Positions 37,401 to 45,430 of a stretch of 64,000 nucleotides of DNA are shown one piece after another. Each line of letters opens with the position of its first letter. Position 1 is the first letter of the stretch. Source of the stretch: Streptomyces sp. MMBL 11-1 (lineage in GTDB: Bacteria > Actinomycetota > Actinomycetes > Streptomycetales > Streptomycetaceae). Below the pieces are notes generated by a model that searched no databases, had not been told where the DNA came from, and saw only the letters and a list, made by a program, of their open reading frames with translations. A program made the position numbers and the translations under genes. The stretch is taken from the NCBI RefSeq assembly GCF_028622875.1, contig NZ_CP117709.1:7381001-7445000 (forward strand), read 5' to 3'.

Positions 37401-40400
37401 GGGGCCCGGACCGCTGGATCATCATGAAGGCCGTCCACCACATCGTCTCCGACGCCATCTCCACCTTCACCTTCATCGATGAACTGCTCGCCGTCTACGA
37501 GGCGTTGCGCCGCAACCAGGAACCCCAGCTCCCACCGGTCGAGGCCCGTTACCTCGACTTCCTCAACCAGCAGAACGCCTTCCTCGCAGGACCGGAGGCG
37601 GCGGGCATGCTCGACTACTGGCGCGCCCACCTGCCGGCCGAGGTCCCGCTCCTGGACCTGCCCGTCGACAAGCCGCGCCCGGCGGTCCAGACCCACAACG
37701 GGGCCTCCGAGTTCTTCGTCCTGGACGAGGCCCTCAGCGCCCGTGTCCACGCTCTGGCCCGCGCTCACGGGGTCACCCCGTTCATGGTGCTGCTGAGCGC
37801 GTACTACCTCCTGCTGCACCGCTACTCCGGGCAGGACCACATCGTCGTCGGCAGCCCGGTGACCGGCCGCACCCGGCAGGACTTCGCCTCCGTCTACGGC
37901 TACTTCGTCAACCCGCTGCCCCTGCACGCCGACCTGTCCGAGGACCCCACCGTCGCCGAGCTGCTGCAACAGGTCCGCCGGACCGTGCTCGGCGGCCTGG
38001 ACAACCAGGAGTACCCCTTCGTCCTCCTCGTCGAGGAGCTGGGCCTCCAGCACGACCCCAGCCGCTCCGCCGTCTTCCAGGCGATGTTCATCCTCCTCAC
38101 CCACAAGGTGGCCACCGAGCAGTACGGCTACCGTCTGGAGTACATCGAACTACCGGAGGAAGAGGGACAGTTCGACATAACGCTGTCCGCCTACGAGGAC
38201 GAGGCCGAAGGCCGCTTCCACTGCGTGTTCAAGTACAACACCGACCTCTTCCTCCCCGAGACCATGCGCCGCATGGCCGCCCACTACACCCGGCTCCTCG
38301 ACCGGATGACCCACGCACCGGGCGAACAGCCCGCCTCCCGGCTGGAGATGCTCGGCGAGCGGGAGCGGGAACGACTCGTCGGGGAGTGGAGCCGCCCGGC
38401 CCTGCCGTCCGCCGGACCGCCGAAGGAGCCGTTCACCCCGATCCAGACGCTGATCGGCCGCATCGCCGCCGAGCACCCCACGGCCGTCGCCGTGACCCAG
38501 CCCACCGCGCACGGCGCGGCGCGGCGGCTGACCTACGCGGAGCTGGACCGGCGGGCGGCCGACACCGCCGCCCGGCTGCGGGCGCTCGGCGTCGGCGAGG
38601 GCTCGGTGGTCGTGCTGTGCCTCGACAAGTCTCCCGAGCTGATCGCCACCCTGCTCGGCGTGCTCAAGGCCGGCGCCGCCTACCTCCCGCTCCGGCCCGA
38701 CCAGCCCGCCGACCGGCTCGCCCACCTCGTGACGACCACCGGCGCGGCCCTCGTCCTCGTCGCGGACGACGCCACCCCGGAACAGACCGGAGCCCTGACC
38801 GTCCCGGCCCTCACCCTCGCCGCGCTCGGACGTACCGAACCGCACCCGGAAGGACCGGCGGCCGAGACCGGCCCGGACTCGCCCGCGTACGTCATCACCA
38901 CCTCCGGATCCACCGGCCGCCCCAAGGCCGTCCGCGTCAGCCACCGCAACCTCGCCTCCGCCCGGGCCGCGTGGAGCCAGGAGTACCGGCTGGAGACCGA
39001 CGTACGGACACACCTCCAGATGGCCGAACCGTCCTTCGACGTGTTCACCGGCGACCTCGTACGCGCCCTGTGCTCGGGCGGCACCCTCGTCCTGGCCGAC
39101 CGCGACCTCCTCTTCGACACCACACGGCTCTACCGAACGATGCGTCAGGAGCGCGTGGATTGCGCTGAGTTCGTGCCCGCCGTCGTCCGCGGACTGATGG
39201 ACCACTGCGCACGGGAGGGGCTGCGGCTGGACTTCCTGCGGCTGCTGGTGGTCGGCTCGGACGCCTGGAACGTGGGGGAGTACCGCCGGCTGGCCGAGCT
39301 GTGCGGACCCGGCACCCGCCTCGTCAACTCCTACGGTCTCACCGAGGCCACCATCGACAGCGCGTACTTCGAGGGACCCGTCGACGACCTGGAAGCCGGA
39401 GCGATGGTCCCGATCGGCCGGCCCCTGCCCAACAGCACCCTGCATGTCCTCGACGCCCACGGCGAACCCGTCCCGCCCGGCGTGCCCGGCGAACTCTGGA
39501 TCGGCGGCGACGGCGTCGCCCTCGGCTACGCCGGGGACCCCGAGCAGACCGAGGAGCGCTTCGTCACCCGGGCGCTCGGCCGGGGACCCGGCGCCCGGCC
39601 CGAACGGCTCTACCGCACCGGCGACATCGGCCGCTGGGACGCGCACGGCCGCGTCCACCTCCTGGGCCGGACCGACGGACAGGTCAAACTGCGCGGCCAC
39701 CGCATCGAGATCGGCGAGATCGAGGCACAGCTCGCCCAGTGGCCCCCGCTCGCCCGGGCCGTCGTCACCGTACGCACCGACACCGGGGGAGACGCGGCGC
39801 TCTGCGCCTACTGCGTGACCGCGCCCGGTGCGGCCCTGGACGTCCGGGCCCTGCGCCGCCACCTGGCGCGCTCGCTGCCCTCGTACATGATCCCGTCCCA
39901 CTTCACCGAGCTGCCGGTCCTGCCGCTGACCGCCAACGGCAAGGTCGACACGGCCGCCCTGCCCGCCCCCCGGGCCGAGGAGGGGGACCGGCCGCACGAG
40001 GAGCCCGTGACGCTGTACGAGGTCAGCGTCGCCCGCCACTGGAGGGCCCTGCTCGGACGCGAACAGATCGGCCTGGAGGACGACTTCTTCGAACTCGGCG
40101 GCAGCTCGATCAAGCTCATCGAACTCCTCCACCACCTGCGCACGGAGTTCGGCGTCGGCGTCCCCGTCAGCAGGCTCTACCAGGTCACCACCCTGCACGG
40201 CATGGCCGCCACGGTGGAGGACGTCCTGCTCGGCACCGCCGCCGACGAACTGCCCAGCCTCACCTTCAACGCCGGACAGACCCCCGCCCTCTTCTGCTTC
40301 CCGCCCGCCGGCGGCCACGGACTCGTCTACCGGGGCCTGGCCGCACAGCTCCCCGACCACTGCGTCACCGGCTTCAACTACCTTCCCGGCGACGACAAGG

Positions 40401-40936
40401 TCGCCCGGTACGCCGATCTGATCGAGGCAGCCCGACCCGACGGCCCCTACCTGCTCCTGGGCTACTCCCTCGGCGGCAACCTCGCCTTCGAGACGGCCAA
40501 GGAGCTGGAGCGGCGCGGTCGCCGCGTCGCCCACGTCGTCATCATCGACTCCCGCCGCATCCTCGACGCCTACGAACCGGACGCCTCGGGCATCGCCGCC
40601 TTCGAGACCGAACTCGCCGACCACGTCCGCAAACACACCGGATCCGATGCCGTCGCCCGCGAGACCCTCGCCCACGCCGCCGAATACCTCGCCTTCTGCG
40701 GCCGGACCCCCAACACCGGCACGGTCGCCGCGACGGTCAGCGTGATCACCGACGAGGAGAAGGCCGCCCTCTACGCCGCCGGTGAGCACGGCACCTGGCA
40801 CGGCAGCTCCACCGGCGCCACCGCCGTACTGCGCGGCTCCGGTGTCCACGCCGACATGCTCGACGCCAAACACCTGCCCCGCAACGCCGAGCTGGTGCGT
40901 TCCGTCCTGACGGGAGGCGCGGCCCATGGCGAATGA
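31445..40936 (+). CDS. Iterative hybrid PKS-NRPS for polycyclic tetramate macrolactam (FtdB/IkaA/PtmA type)
   Basis: This 3163-residue megasynthase reads in order: KS (Cys184, His319, His359), AT (Ser641 in GHSTGE, His744 in VPYHS), DH (His939, Asp1104), KR (nucleotide motif at 1486, Ser1631/Tyr1644), ACP (Ser1805), C (HHIVSDA, His1999), A (SGSTG about 2487; Lys2833), PCP (Ser2888) and TE (Ser3008 in GYSLGG). All catalytic residues are present and there is no ER. Length and order match known PTM synthases, which build two polyene chains iteratively, attach them to the two amines of ornithine and release the tetramic acid through the TE. Aligning the adenylation pocket by eye gives D-V-G-E-L-V-S-I-D-K, close to the published ornithine code. 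The ATG at 31445 follows GAGGAG. Confidence 0.95.
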   Translation: MADANNRALRNKVAIIGMGCRLPGGASDHRTYWRNLVAGKDCITPTPPDRYDVHTLGSRFRDKPGRLVGGRGGYIDGFDEFDPAFFGISPREADHMDPQQRKLLEVAWEALEDGGQRPADLAGGNVAVYVGAFTLDYKILQFADLGFTSLAAHTATGTMMTMVSNRISYCFDFRGPSLSIDTACSSSLVAVHLACQALNNGESDLALAGGTLLHMAPQYTVAETKGGFLSPEGRSRTFDAAADGYVRAEGVGLVALKRLDDAVRDGDRIHAVILGSGVNQDGHTNGITVPNPDAQVDLIRQVCAEAGITPGALQYMEAHGTSTPVGDPIEANALARALAIGRAPGARAYVGSVKTNIGHTESAAGIAGLIKTVLSIQHRTIPPHINLENLNPAIDPATLPYEIPTRPTAWPEHEGPARAGVNSFGFGGTNAHVVLEEAPMPPADSRPAAPTAPAGRRWSILPLSARDPDALAEMAAGIRGELAGANGPAVALDDLGHTLAHRRQHLPERLSVTYTSRASLDEALAAHARGEAHPRVVHGRARDAADRRLVQVFTGMGPQWWGMGRQLLEEEPVFRDAVTACDRALREFADWSLIEEMTADESVSRMGETWLAQPANFAVQVALAALWRSHGVRPDAVVGHSTGEIAAFHAAGVYSLRDAARIVVHRSRLQQTLAGTGAMLAVSLSEDEAERRVRPYSDRVSIAAVNSPTAITLAGDEAALTRLAEELRAEQQFAKFLTVEVPYHSVAMERIKDELLTALEPLEPRPAQVPLYLTGVEGMARGEELDAAYWWKNVRERVRFRSAVDRIADDGHQVFLEIGPHPVLGHAIRECLDAGGTTGLTLPSIRRRENESERFAASLGSLHNLGVPIDWDLLQPAGRPVTLPRHPFRRDRHWTEPRPVAQVRLGHRDHPLLGRRTDRTEPTWQARLDTEDLPYLADHRIQDTVVFPAAGYLEMAAQAVLRLTGGTTAVLADIDLRKALFLPEGEDRTVEVSLSLENAAFTIASPTGDDGERAVHAAGIVRAGQRRRTTPPLDAPAIRARTLRRLEGPDCYTALAALGYHYGPAFQAIEEVWIGAGEVLARIRPPRVIGDDAAGHHLHPVLLDACFQTLLTPLILDGSAPDTGIRLPLSLDEVALEPIGDQPFWAHATLLPGDADTTLGNIALYADDGAPLGRVLGFRAADVAKAVTAVARTTIDSWLAEPVWTDCPPLPAEDARALPPDVDGGDVDDGDVSDGDVRGEPTGTGADRRPAPATAARYHDWLLLADAGGVADAFAALAATRGERCRLVRRGAAYTASADGATYTVDPGSDADLRRLLADLDRDGGPFRGPVLHLWNLDAPALAVCDRASLTDHTGAGAYSLIALARLLLARGAAGRLHIVTRGAQSVLPGEGPEPLGAPAWGIGRVLRHQELIEHPGKLIDLDPRRQPGPDGDRAEAEALLREVLSDDEEEIALRDGGRRTSRLRPAEGLTRPLPPRLRADGSYLVTGAFGALGRLLCRTLVRRGARRIILVGRTPVPAREKWAGTDPVTAEGRAVALLRELEALGAQPVLATLDITDEDALAGWLDTHRHSGAPPVRGVFHLAGQVRDTLVADLDRAAFDAVHDPKTVGAHLLHRHLRHEPLEHFVLFASIASLLTTAGQTNYAAGNAFLDALAHHRRAQGLPALSLDWGPWATGMIEELGLVDHYLHSRGMSSLSPDAGMAVLERVLGQDHAQLVVATVVDWPVFLAWYPSPPRLVTDLAASAAPPADAASGNGFLDTFRAADEETRRALVAERFTALAATVLRTGTDRIDSATGLGELGLDSLLAMELRARIHAELGVALPVVALLSGTSAGELAAQLHDGLTALASAGTPDGTQGAVELHSDARQYPLTQNQKALWFLKHLNPDGYAYNIGGAVEVNVTLEPDLMFEAVRRLIARHPALRTNFLLVDGQAVQRVSEDAATDLALFDVRGEDWESIHATIVQEYRKPYDLAHDPLIRFRLFQRGPDRWIIMKAVHHIVSDAISTFTFIDELLAVYEALRRNQEPQLPPVEARYLDFLNQQNAFLAGPEAAGMLDYWRAHLPAEVPLLDLPVDKPRPAVQTHNGASEFFVLDEALSARVHALARAHGVTPFMVLLSAYYLLLHRYSGQDHIVVGSPVTGRTRQDFASVYGYFVNPLPLHADLSEDPTVAELLQQVRRTVLGGLDNQEYPFVLLVEELGLQHDPSRSAVFQAMFILLTHKVATEQYGYRLEYIELPEEEGQFDITLSAYEDEAEGRFHCVFKYNTDLFLPETMRRMAAHYTRLLDRMTHAPGEQPASRLEMLGERERERLVGEWSRPALPSAGPPKEPFTPIQTLIGRIAAEHPTAVAVTQPTAHGAARRLTYAELDRRAADTAARLRALGVGEGSVVVLCLDKSPELIATLLGVLKAGAAYLPLRPDQPADRLAHLVTTTGAALVLVADDATPEQTGALTVPALTLAALGRTEPHPEGPAAETGPDSPAYVITTSGSTGRPKAVRVSHRNLASARAAWSQEYRLETDVRTHLQMAEPSFDVFTGDLVRALCSGGTLVLADRDLLFDTTRLYRTMRQERVDCAEFVPAVVRGLMDHCAREGLRLDFLRLLVVGSDAWNVGEYRRLAELCGPGTRLVNSYGLTEATIDSAYFEGPVDDLEAGAMVPIGRPLPNSTLHVLDAHGEPVPPGVPGELWIGGDGVALGYAGDPEQTEERFVTRALGRGPGARPERLYRTGDIGRWDAHGRVHLLGRTDGQVKLRGHRIEIGEIEAQLAQWPPLARAVVTVRTDTGGDAALCAYCVTAPGAALDVRALRRHLARSLPSYMIPSHFTELPVLPLTANGKVDTAALPAPRAEEGDRPHEEPVTLYEVSVARHWRALLGREQIGLEDDFFELGGSSIKLIELLHHLRTEFGVGVPVSRLYQVTTLHGMAATVEDVLLGTAADELPSLTFNAGQTPALFCFPPAGGHGLVYRGLAAQLPDHCVTGFNYLPGDDKVARYADLIEAARPDGPYLLLGYSLGGNLAFETAKELERRGRRVAHVVIIDSRRILDAYEPDASGIAAFETELADHVRKHTGSDAVARETLAHAAEYLAFCGRTPNTGTVAATVSVITDEEKAALYAAGEHGTWHGSSTGATAVLRGSGVHADMLDAKHLPRNAELVRSVLTGGAAHGE

Positions 40937-42608
40937 CGACTCCACCGACTGGACCAGCAGGGAACGCACCCCGGGCACCCCGCCCCGCGTCATCGTCATC
41001 GGCGCGGGCGTGGCCGGCCTCTCCACCGGCATCTACGCGCAGATGAGCGGAGCCAGGACCCGCATCTTCGAGAAGCACGTACTGCCCGGCGGCTGCTGCA
41101 CCGCCTGGTCCCGCGACGGGTACCTCTTCGACTACTGCATCGAATGGCTCATCGGCACCGCCCCGGGCAACGACGCCCACCAGGTGTGGAGCGAACTCGG
41201 CGCACTCGACGGCAAGACGGTCACCAACTTCGAGCTGTTCAACAAGGTCGAGGACGCGTCGGGCCGGTCGGTGACCTTCTACAACGACCCCGACCGCCTG
41301 GAGGCCCACCTCCTGGAGGTCTCACCCGCCGACGCCCCGCTCATCCGGGCCTTCGCCCGGGACCTGCGGCGCTTCATCGACATCGAGCTGTACCCGTTCC
41401 TGACCGCGCCCGCGCTGCGGACCGTGGGGGAGCGGGCGCAGACCCTGCGCACGGTGCTCCCCGCGTTCCGGCTGTTCTGGCGGACCGCCGCCACCCCGAT
41501 GCACGTGTTCGCCGACCGGTTCCAGGACCCACTGCTGCGCAAGGCGTTCCGCAACATCTTCTTCCAGGACCCCGAGGGCTTCCCGCTGCTGCCGTACCTC
41601 TTCAACATGGCGGCCGCCCACCACGGCAACGCGGGCTTCCCGCAGGGCGGTTCGCTCGGCCTCGCCCGGTCCGTCGAGGAGCGCTACCGGAGCCTGGGCG
41701 GAACGGTCACCTACCGGGCCCGCACCGAGCGCGTCCTGGTCGAGAACGACCGGGCGATCGGCATCGAACTCCGCAACGGAAGGCAGTACTTCGCCGAACA
41801 CGTGGTATCCGCGTGCGACGGCCACACCACCGTCTACGGACTCCTGGGCGGCCGGTACACCGGCCCCCGCATCGACAAGCTCTACACCGACCTCCTCCAC
41901 CGCCCCGGCACCCTCTTCCCCGCCGTCGTCTCCGCGTTCGTCGGCCTGCGCGGCGACCTGGAACCCGACGAGGCGCACAGCACGACGCACCTCCTCGGCC
42001 CGGACGACGCGGCCCACCTCCCCGGGGCGCTCCAGGACAGCCTCGTCGTGCAGGCCCGCTCCCGCTACTCCGACGGCTTCGCACCGCCGGGCCACTCCGT
42101 CCTGCACTGCACCTACTTCAGCGACTACGCCCACTGGAAGGACCTGCGCACCAGGGACCGCAAGGAGTACCGCCGGCGCAAGCGCGAAGTCGCCGACTTC
42201 GTCCGCGACTTCCTGGAACGCCGAACGCCCGGCATCGCGGAACGCATCGACATCATCGAGGTCGCCACACCCGCCACGACCCACCGCTACACCGGCAACC
42301 TCGGCGGTTCCATCCTCGCCTGGAAGGCGTTCTCCGAGGCCGACGACGTCGCCACGCGCCTGGTCGGCAAGGACCGGATGCGGCTGCCCGGCCTCAGCGG
42401 CTTCTCCATGGCCGGGCAGTGGGCCGGCATGGGCGGCCTGATCCGCGCCGCCTCGACCGGCCGCTTCGCCGTCCAGTACCTCTGCCGCGAACTGGGCCTG
42501 GAGTTCCGGGCCTGGGAGAGCGAGGGCACCGAACCCTGGCACCCGGGGAAGCTGGGGCACCTGCCCCAGCTCGACCGGTGGTCCGCACGGGAGAGCGAGG
42601 AGTCATGA
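40926..42608 (+). CDS. PTM ring-forming FAD oxidoreductase 1 (phytoene-desaturase-like; PtmB1/FtdC type)
   Basis: This 560-residue flavoprotein has a GxGxxG at residues 26-31 (VIGAGVAGLSTG) followed by LPGGCCTAW, and a C-terminal FAD-closing segment GQWAGMGGLIRAASTGR, as in CrtI/CRTISO-like enzymes. In PTM clusters such enzymes perform reductive cyclisation of the polyene tetramate to create five-membered carbocycles. Its ATG lies inside the 3' end of the PKS-NRPS gene (11-base overlap) and its stop overlaps the next ATG (ATGA), so it is translationally coupled on both sides. By synteny it corresponds to the first FAD gene of five-gene PTM clusters. Confidence 0.9.
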   Translation: MANDDSTDWTSRERTPGTPPRVIVIGAGVAGLSTGIYAQMSGARTRIFEKHVLPGGCCTAWSRDGYLFDYCIEWLIGTAPGNDAHQVWSELGALDGKTVTNFELFNKVEDASGRSVTFYNDPDRLEAHLLEVSPADAPLIRAFARDLRRFIDIELYPFLTAPALRTVGERAQTLRTVLPAFRLFWRTAATPMHVFADRFQDPLLRKAFRNIFFQDPEGFPLLPYLFNMAAAHHGNAGFPQGGSLGLARSVEERYRSLGGTVTYRARTERVLVENDRAIGIELRNGRQYFAEHVVSACDGHTTVYGLLGGRYTGPRIDKLYTDLLHRPGTLFPAVVSAFVGLRGDLEPDEAHSTTHLLGPDDAAHLPGALQDSLVVQARSRYSDGFAPPGHSVLHCTYFSDYAHWKDLRTRDRKEYRRRKREVADFVRDFLERRTPGIAERIDIIEVATPATTHRYTGNLGGSILAWKAFSEADDVATRLVGKDRMRLPGLSGFSMAGQWAGMGGLIRAASTGRFAVQYLCRELGLEFRAWESEGTEPWHPGKLGHLPQLDRWSARESEES

Positions 42609-44329
42609 ACGGGAACGGGAACGGGCCCCGGCCCGGTGGCGCCCGCCGGCCCCGGGAGACGATGATCATCATCGGGGCCGGTCTCGGCGGGCTCTCCACC
42701 GGCTGTTACGCCCAGATGAACGGCTACCGCACCCGCATCCTGGAGATGCACGAGCTGCCCGGCGGCTGCTGCACCGCCTGGGAGCGCGGCGGCTTCACCC
42801 TGGACGCCTGCGTCAGCTGGCTCCTCGGCAGCGGCCCCGGCAACGAGATGCACCAGATCTGGCTGGAGCTCGGCGCCCTCCAGGGCAAGGAGATCCGCCA
42901 CTTCGACGTCTTCAACATCGTGCGCGGCACCGACGGCCGCGCCGTCCACTTCTACTCCGACCCCGACCGGCTCGAAGCCCACCTCATCGACATCTCGCCC
43001 GCCGACGCCCGGCTCGTGCGGAAGTTCTGCGCGCAACTGCGCAGCTTCCGCAAGGCGCTCGCGGTCTACCCCTTCCTCAAGCCCGTCGGGCTGATGGGAC
43101 GCCGGGAACGCTGGCGGATGCTCGCCTCCTTCCTGCCGTACTTCAACTCCGTCCGCACCACGATCACCGTCCTGATGAGCGACTTCTCCAAGAAGTTCAA
43201 GGACCCCCTCCTCCAGGAGGCCTTCAACTTCATCCTCTACGAGAAGCACCCGGCCTTCCCCGTCCTCCCCTTCCACTTCCAGCTCGCCTCGCACGCCAAC
43301 CTGTCCGCCGGAGTCCCCGAGGGCGGCTCCCTCGGTCTCGCCGAGTCGATCGAGGCGCGCTACCGCCGGCTCGGCGGCGAGGTCTCCTACAACACGAAGG
43401 TCGAGACGGTGATCGTCGAGGACGACCGGGCGGTGGGCGTCCGGCTCAGCGACGGTCAGGAACTGCGGGCCGACATCGTCGTGTCGGCCTGCGACGGCTA
43501 CACCACGACCATGAAGTTCCTGGAGGGCAAGTACCTGGGAGAGGACTACCGCAAGCTCTACACCGAGACCATCCGCGAACCCGGCATGGTCTTCCCCGGC
43601 TACTTCACCCTCTTCCTCGGCCTCTCCCGCCCCTTCCCCGAGGGCGAGCCCTGCACCACCTACCTCCTCGACGAGGCCACGGCGGCCGAACTGACCGGCA
43701 TCCGCCACCGCAGCATCAACGTCCAGTTCCGCAGCCGCCACTACCCCGAACTGTCCCCGGACGGCACCACCGTCGTCTACGCCACCTACTTCTGCGACAT
43801 CGCCCCCTGGCGCGCCCTGGACGAGGGCCCCGAACAGATCACCCGCACCCGCGGCGGGCAGGAGCTGCACACCCTGCCCGTACGGCACGGGCGCGGCTAC
43901 TACGCGGCGAAACGGCGGGCCCGCGAGACACTCGTCGGCTTCCTGGAACAGCGTTACCCCGGCCTGCGGGACGCGATCGTCGTCCGTGACGTCTCCAGCC
44001 CCCTCACCCAGGTCCGCTACACCGGCAACTACGACGGGACCGTGCTCGGCTGGCAGCCCTTCGTCGAGAGCGGCGAGACCCTGGAGGAGCTGATCAAGAA
44101 GCAGGGTCCCGGGCTCCCCGGACTGCGCGACTTCTACCAGTCCGGTGTCTGGGCCACCACCGGCGGGCTCATCCGGGCCGCCGCCGCCGGACGCCACGTC
44201 ATGCAGTTCGTCTGCCGCGACGACGGAAAGCCCTTCACCGCCTCGCTCGACCTCACCGCGCCACCACCGACCCACCGGGTCATCCCCGTGCCCGTCCGCC
44301 CCGCCGTACCGACGGAGAGGAAACCATGA
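42605..44329 (+). CDS. PTM ring-forming FAD oxidoreductase 2 (PtmB2/FtdD type)
   Basis: This 574-residue protein is a paralogue of the preceding one: GxGxxG at residues 24-29, the shared LPGGCCTAWERGGFTLDAC stretch and a C-terminal GVWATTGGLIRAAAAGR segment. In the pactamide and HSAF pathways two such enzymes act in turn to close the first and second five-membered rings. Which one acts first cannot be read from sequence; in the pactamide work the second gene product made the first ring. The start ATG overlaps the previous stop, and its stop overlaps the MDR gene start. Confidence 0.9.
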   Translation: MNGNGNGPRPGGARRPRETMIIIGAGLGGLSTGCYAQMNGYRTRILEMHELPGGCCTAWERGGFTLDACVSWLLGSGPGNEMHQIWLELGALQGKEIRHFDVFNIVRGTDGRAVHFYSDPDRLEAHLIDISPADARLVRKFCAQLRSFRKALAVYPFLKPVGLMGRRERWRMLASFLPYFNSVRTTITVLMSDFSKKFKDPLLQEAFNFILYEKHPAFPVLPFHFQLASHANLSAGVPEGGSLGLAESIEARYRRLGGEVSYNTKVETVIVEDDRAVGVRLSDGQELRADIVVSACDGYTTTMKFLEGKYLGEDYRKLYTETIREPGMVFPGYFTLFLGLSRPFPEGEPCTTYLLDEATAAELTGIRHRSINVQFRSRHYPELSPDGTTVVYATYFCDIAPWRALDEGPEQITRTRGGQELHTLPVRHGRGYYAAKRRARETLVGFLEQRYPGLRDAIVVRDVSSPLTQVRYTGNYDGTVLGWQPFVESGETLEELIKKQGPGLPGLRDFYQSGVWATTGGLIRAAAAGRHVMQFVCRDDGKPFTASLDLTAPPPTHRVIPVPVRPAVPTERKP

Positions 44330-45381
44330 AGATCGCCAAATGGGTGGTCCGCGAACACGTCGAGGGAGTCCCCGACGTGGACCGCGTCTACGAGAAGGTC
44401 GTCGAGAACCTCGACGTGACCCTCGCCCCCGACGAGATGCTCCTGCGCACGCTGTACGTCTCCGTCGACCCCTACCTCCAGGGCATCGCCCTCGACACCC
44501 CCCTCGGCCGGCACATGGGCGCCGACTCGATCATGGAGGTGGTGGAGGCGGGACCACGCGCCGCCCACCGCGTCGGCGACCTCGTGCAGGGCTTCGGCGG
44601 CTGGCGCACCCATGTGATCAGCAACGGCGCGCCCGAACTCTGGCAGACCGGCACGTTCCCCATGGTCTTCCCGGCCTACCGCAGGCTCGACCCCCGGTGG
44701 TACGACGACGCCCTGCCGCTGCCGACCGCCCTGAGCGTGATGGGCGGCCCCGGCATGACCGCCTGGGGGACCCTGACCAAGTACATGACGATCAGCCCCG
44801 GCGAGACCCTCGTCATCAGCGGGGCCTCCGGCTCGGTGGGCGCGCTCGTCGGTCAGCTCGCCGCGCTCGCCGGCGCCCGGGTGATCGGCACCACCTCGTC
44901 CCCGGAGAAGGCGGACTACCTCACCGGCCTCGGGTTCGACACCGTGATCGTCTACCGCCACGGGGACGGCGCGGACACCGTCCGGGAAGCACTCGCACAG
45001 GCCGCCCCCGACGGAGTCGACCGGTATTTCGACAACCTCGGTGGCGCGGTCACCGACGCCGTGTTCCCCATGCTCAACATCGGGAGCCAGGTGGCGGTGT
45101 GCTGGCAGTGGGCGACCCAGGTCGGCAACGAGAGCACCGGCCCCCGGCTCCTGCCCTACCTGATGTTCCCGCGCGCCACCGTCCGCGGCATCTTCTCCCT
45201 GGAGTGGTTCACCGAACAGAACTGGCAGGACCTCCACACCGACCTGGGCGGCCGTGTCCGGCGCGGCGAAGTTGTCTGCGACCACACCCTGCACCGCGGC
45301 TTCGACAGGATCCCCGCCGCCTACGGCAGCCTCTTCGGTGACCGGGCGGCCAACCGGGGCAAGGTGCTCGTCGAACTCTGA
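44326..45381 (+). CDS. Zinc-free MDR-family NADP reductase, third ring-forming enzyme (IkaC/PtmC/FtdE type)
   Basis: This 351-residue medium-chain reductase has the NADPH motif VISGASGSVGALVGQ and ends GKVLVEL. It lacks the Cys/His zinc ligands of alcohol dehydrogenases and resembles the leukotriene B4 12-hydroxydehydrogenase / 2-alkenal reductase group. In PTM pathways this enzyme uses NADPH to close the third, six- or five-membered, ring by reductive cyclisation. Start and stop spacing (ATGA with the preceding gene, 49 bases before the P450) place it in the same operon. Together with two FAD enzymes it predicts a 5/5/6-type carbocycle. Confidence 0.9.
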   Translation: MKIAKWVVREHVEGVPDVDRVYEKVVENLDVTLAPDEMLLRTLYVSVDPYLQGIALDTPLGRHMGADSIMEVVEAGPRAAHRVGDLVQGFGGWRTHVISNGAPELWQTGTFPMVFPAYRRLDPRWYDDALPLPTALSVMGGPGMTAWGTLTKYMTISPGETLVISGASGSVGALVGQLAALAGARVIGTTSSPEKADYLTGLGFDTVIVYRHGDGADTVREALAQAAPDGVDRYFDNLGGAVTDAVFPMLNIGSQVAVCWQWATQVGNESTGPRLLPYLMFPRATVRGIFSLEWFTEQNWQDLHTDLGGRVRRGEVVCDHTLHRGFDRIPAAYGSLFGDRAANRGKVLVEL

Positions 45382-45430
45382 CCGCGACCCTCCTGTCCTC
45401 CCCGTCCAACGCCCCTGCCCAGGAGGCACG

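Noticed and set aside
38150..41032. 960-codon frame antisense to the A-PCP-TE part
   Set aside because: Same reason; the sense strand has complete catalytic motifs.
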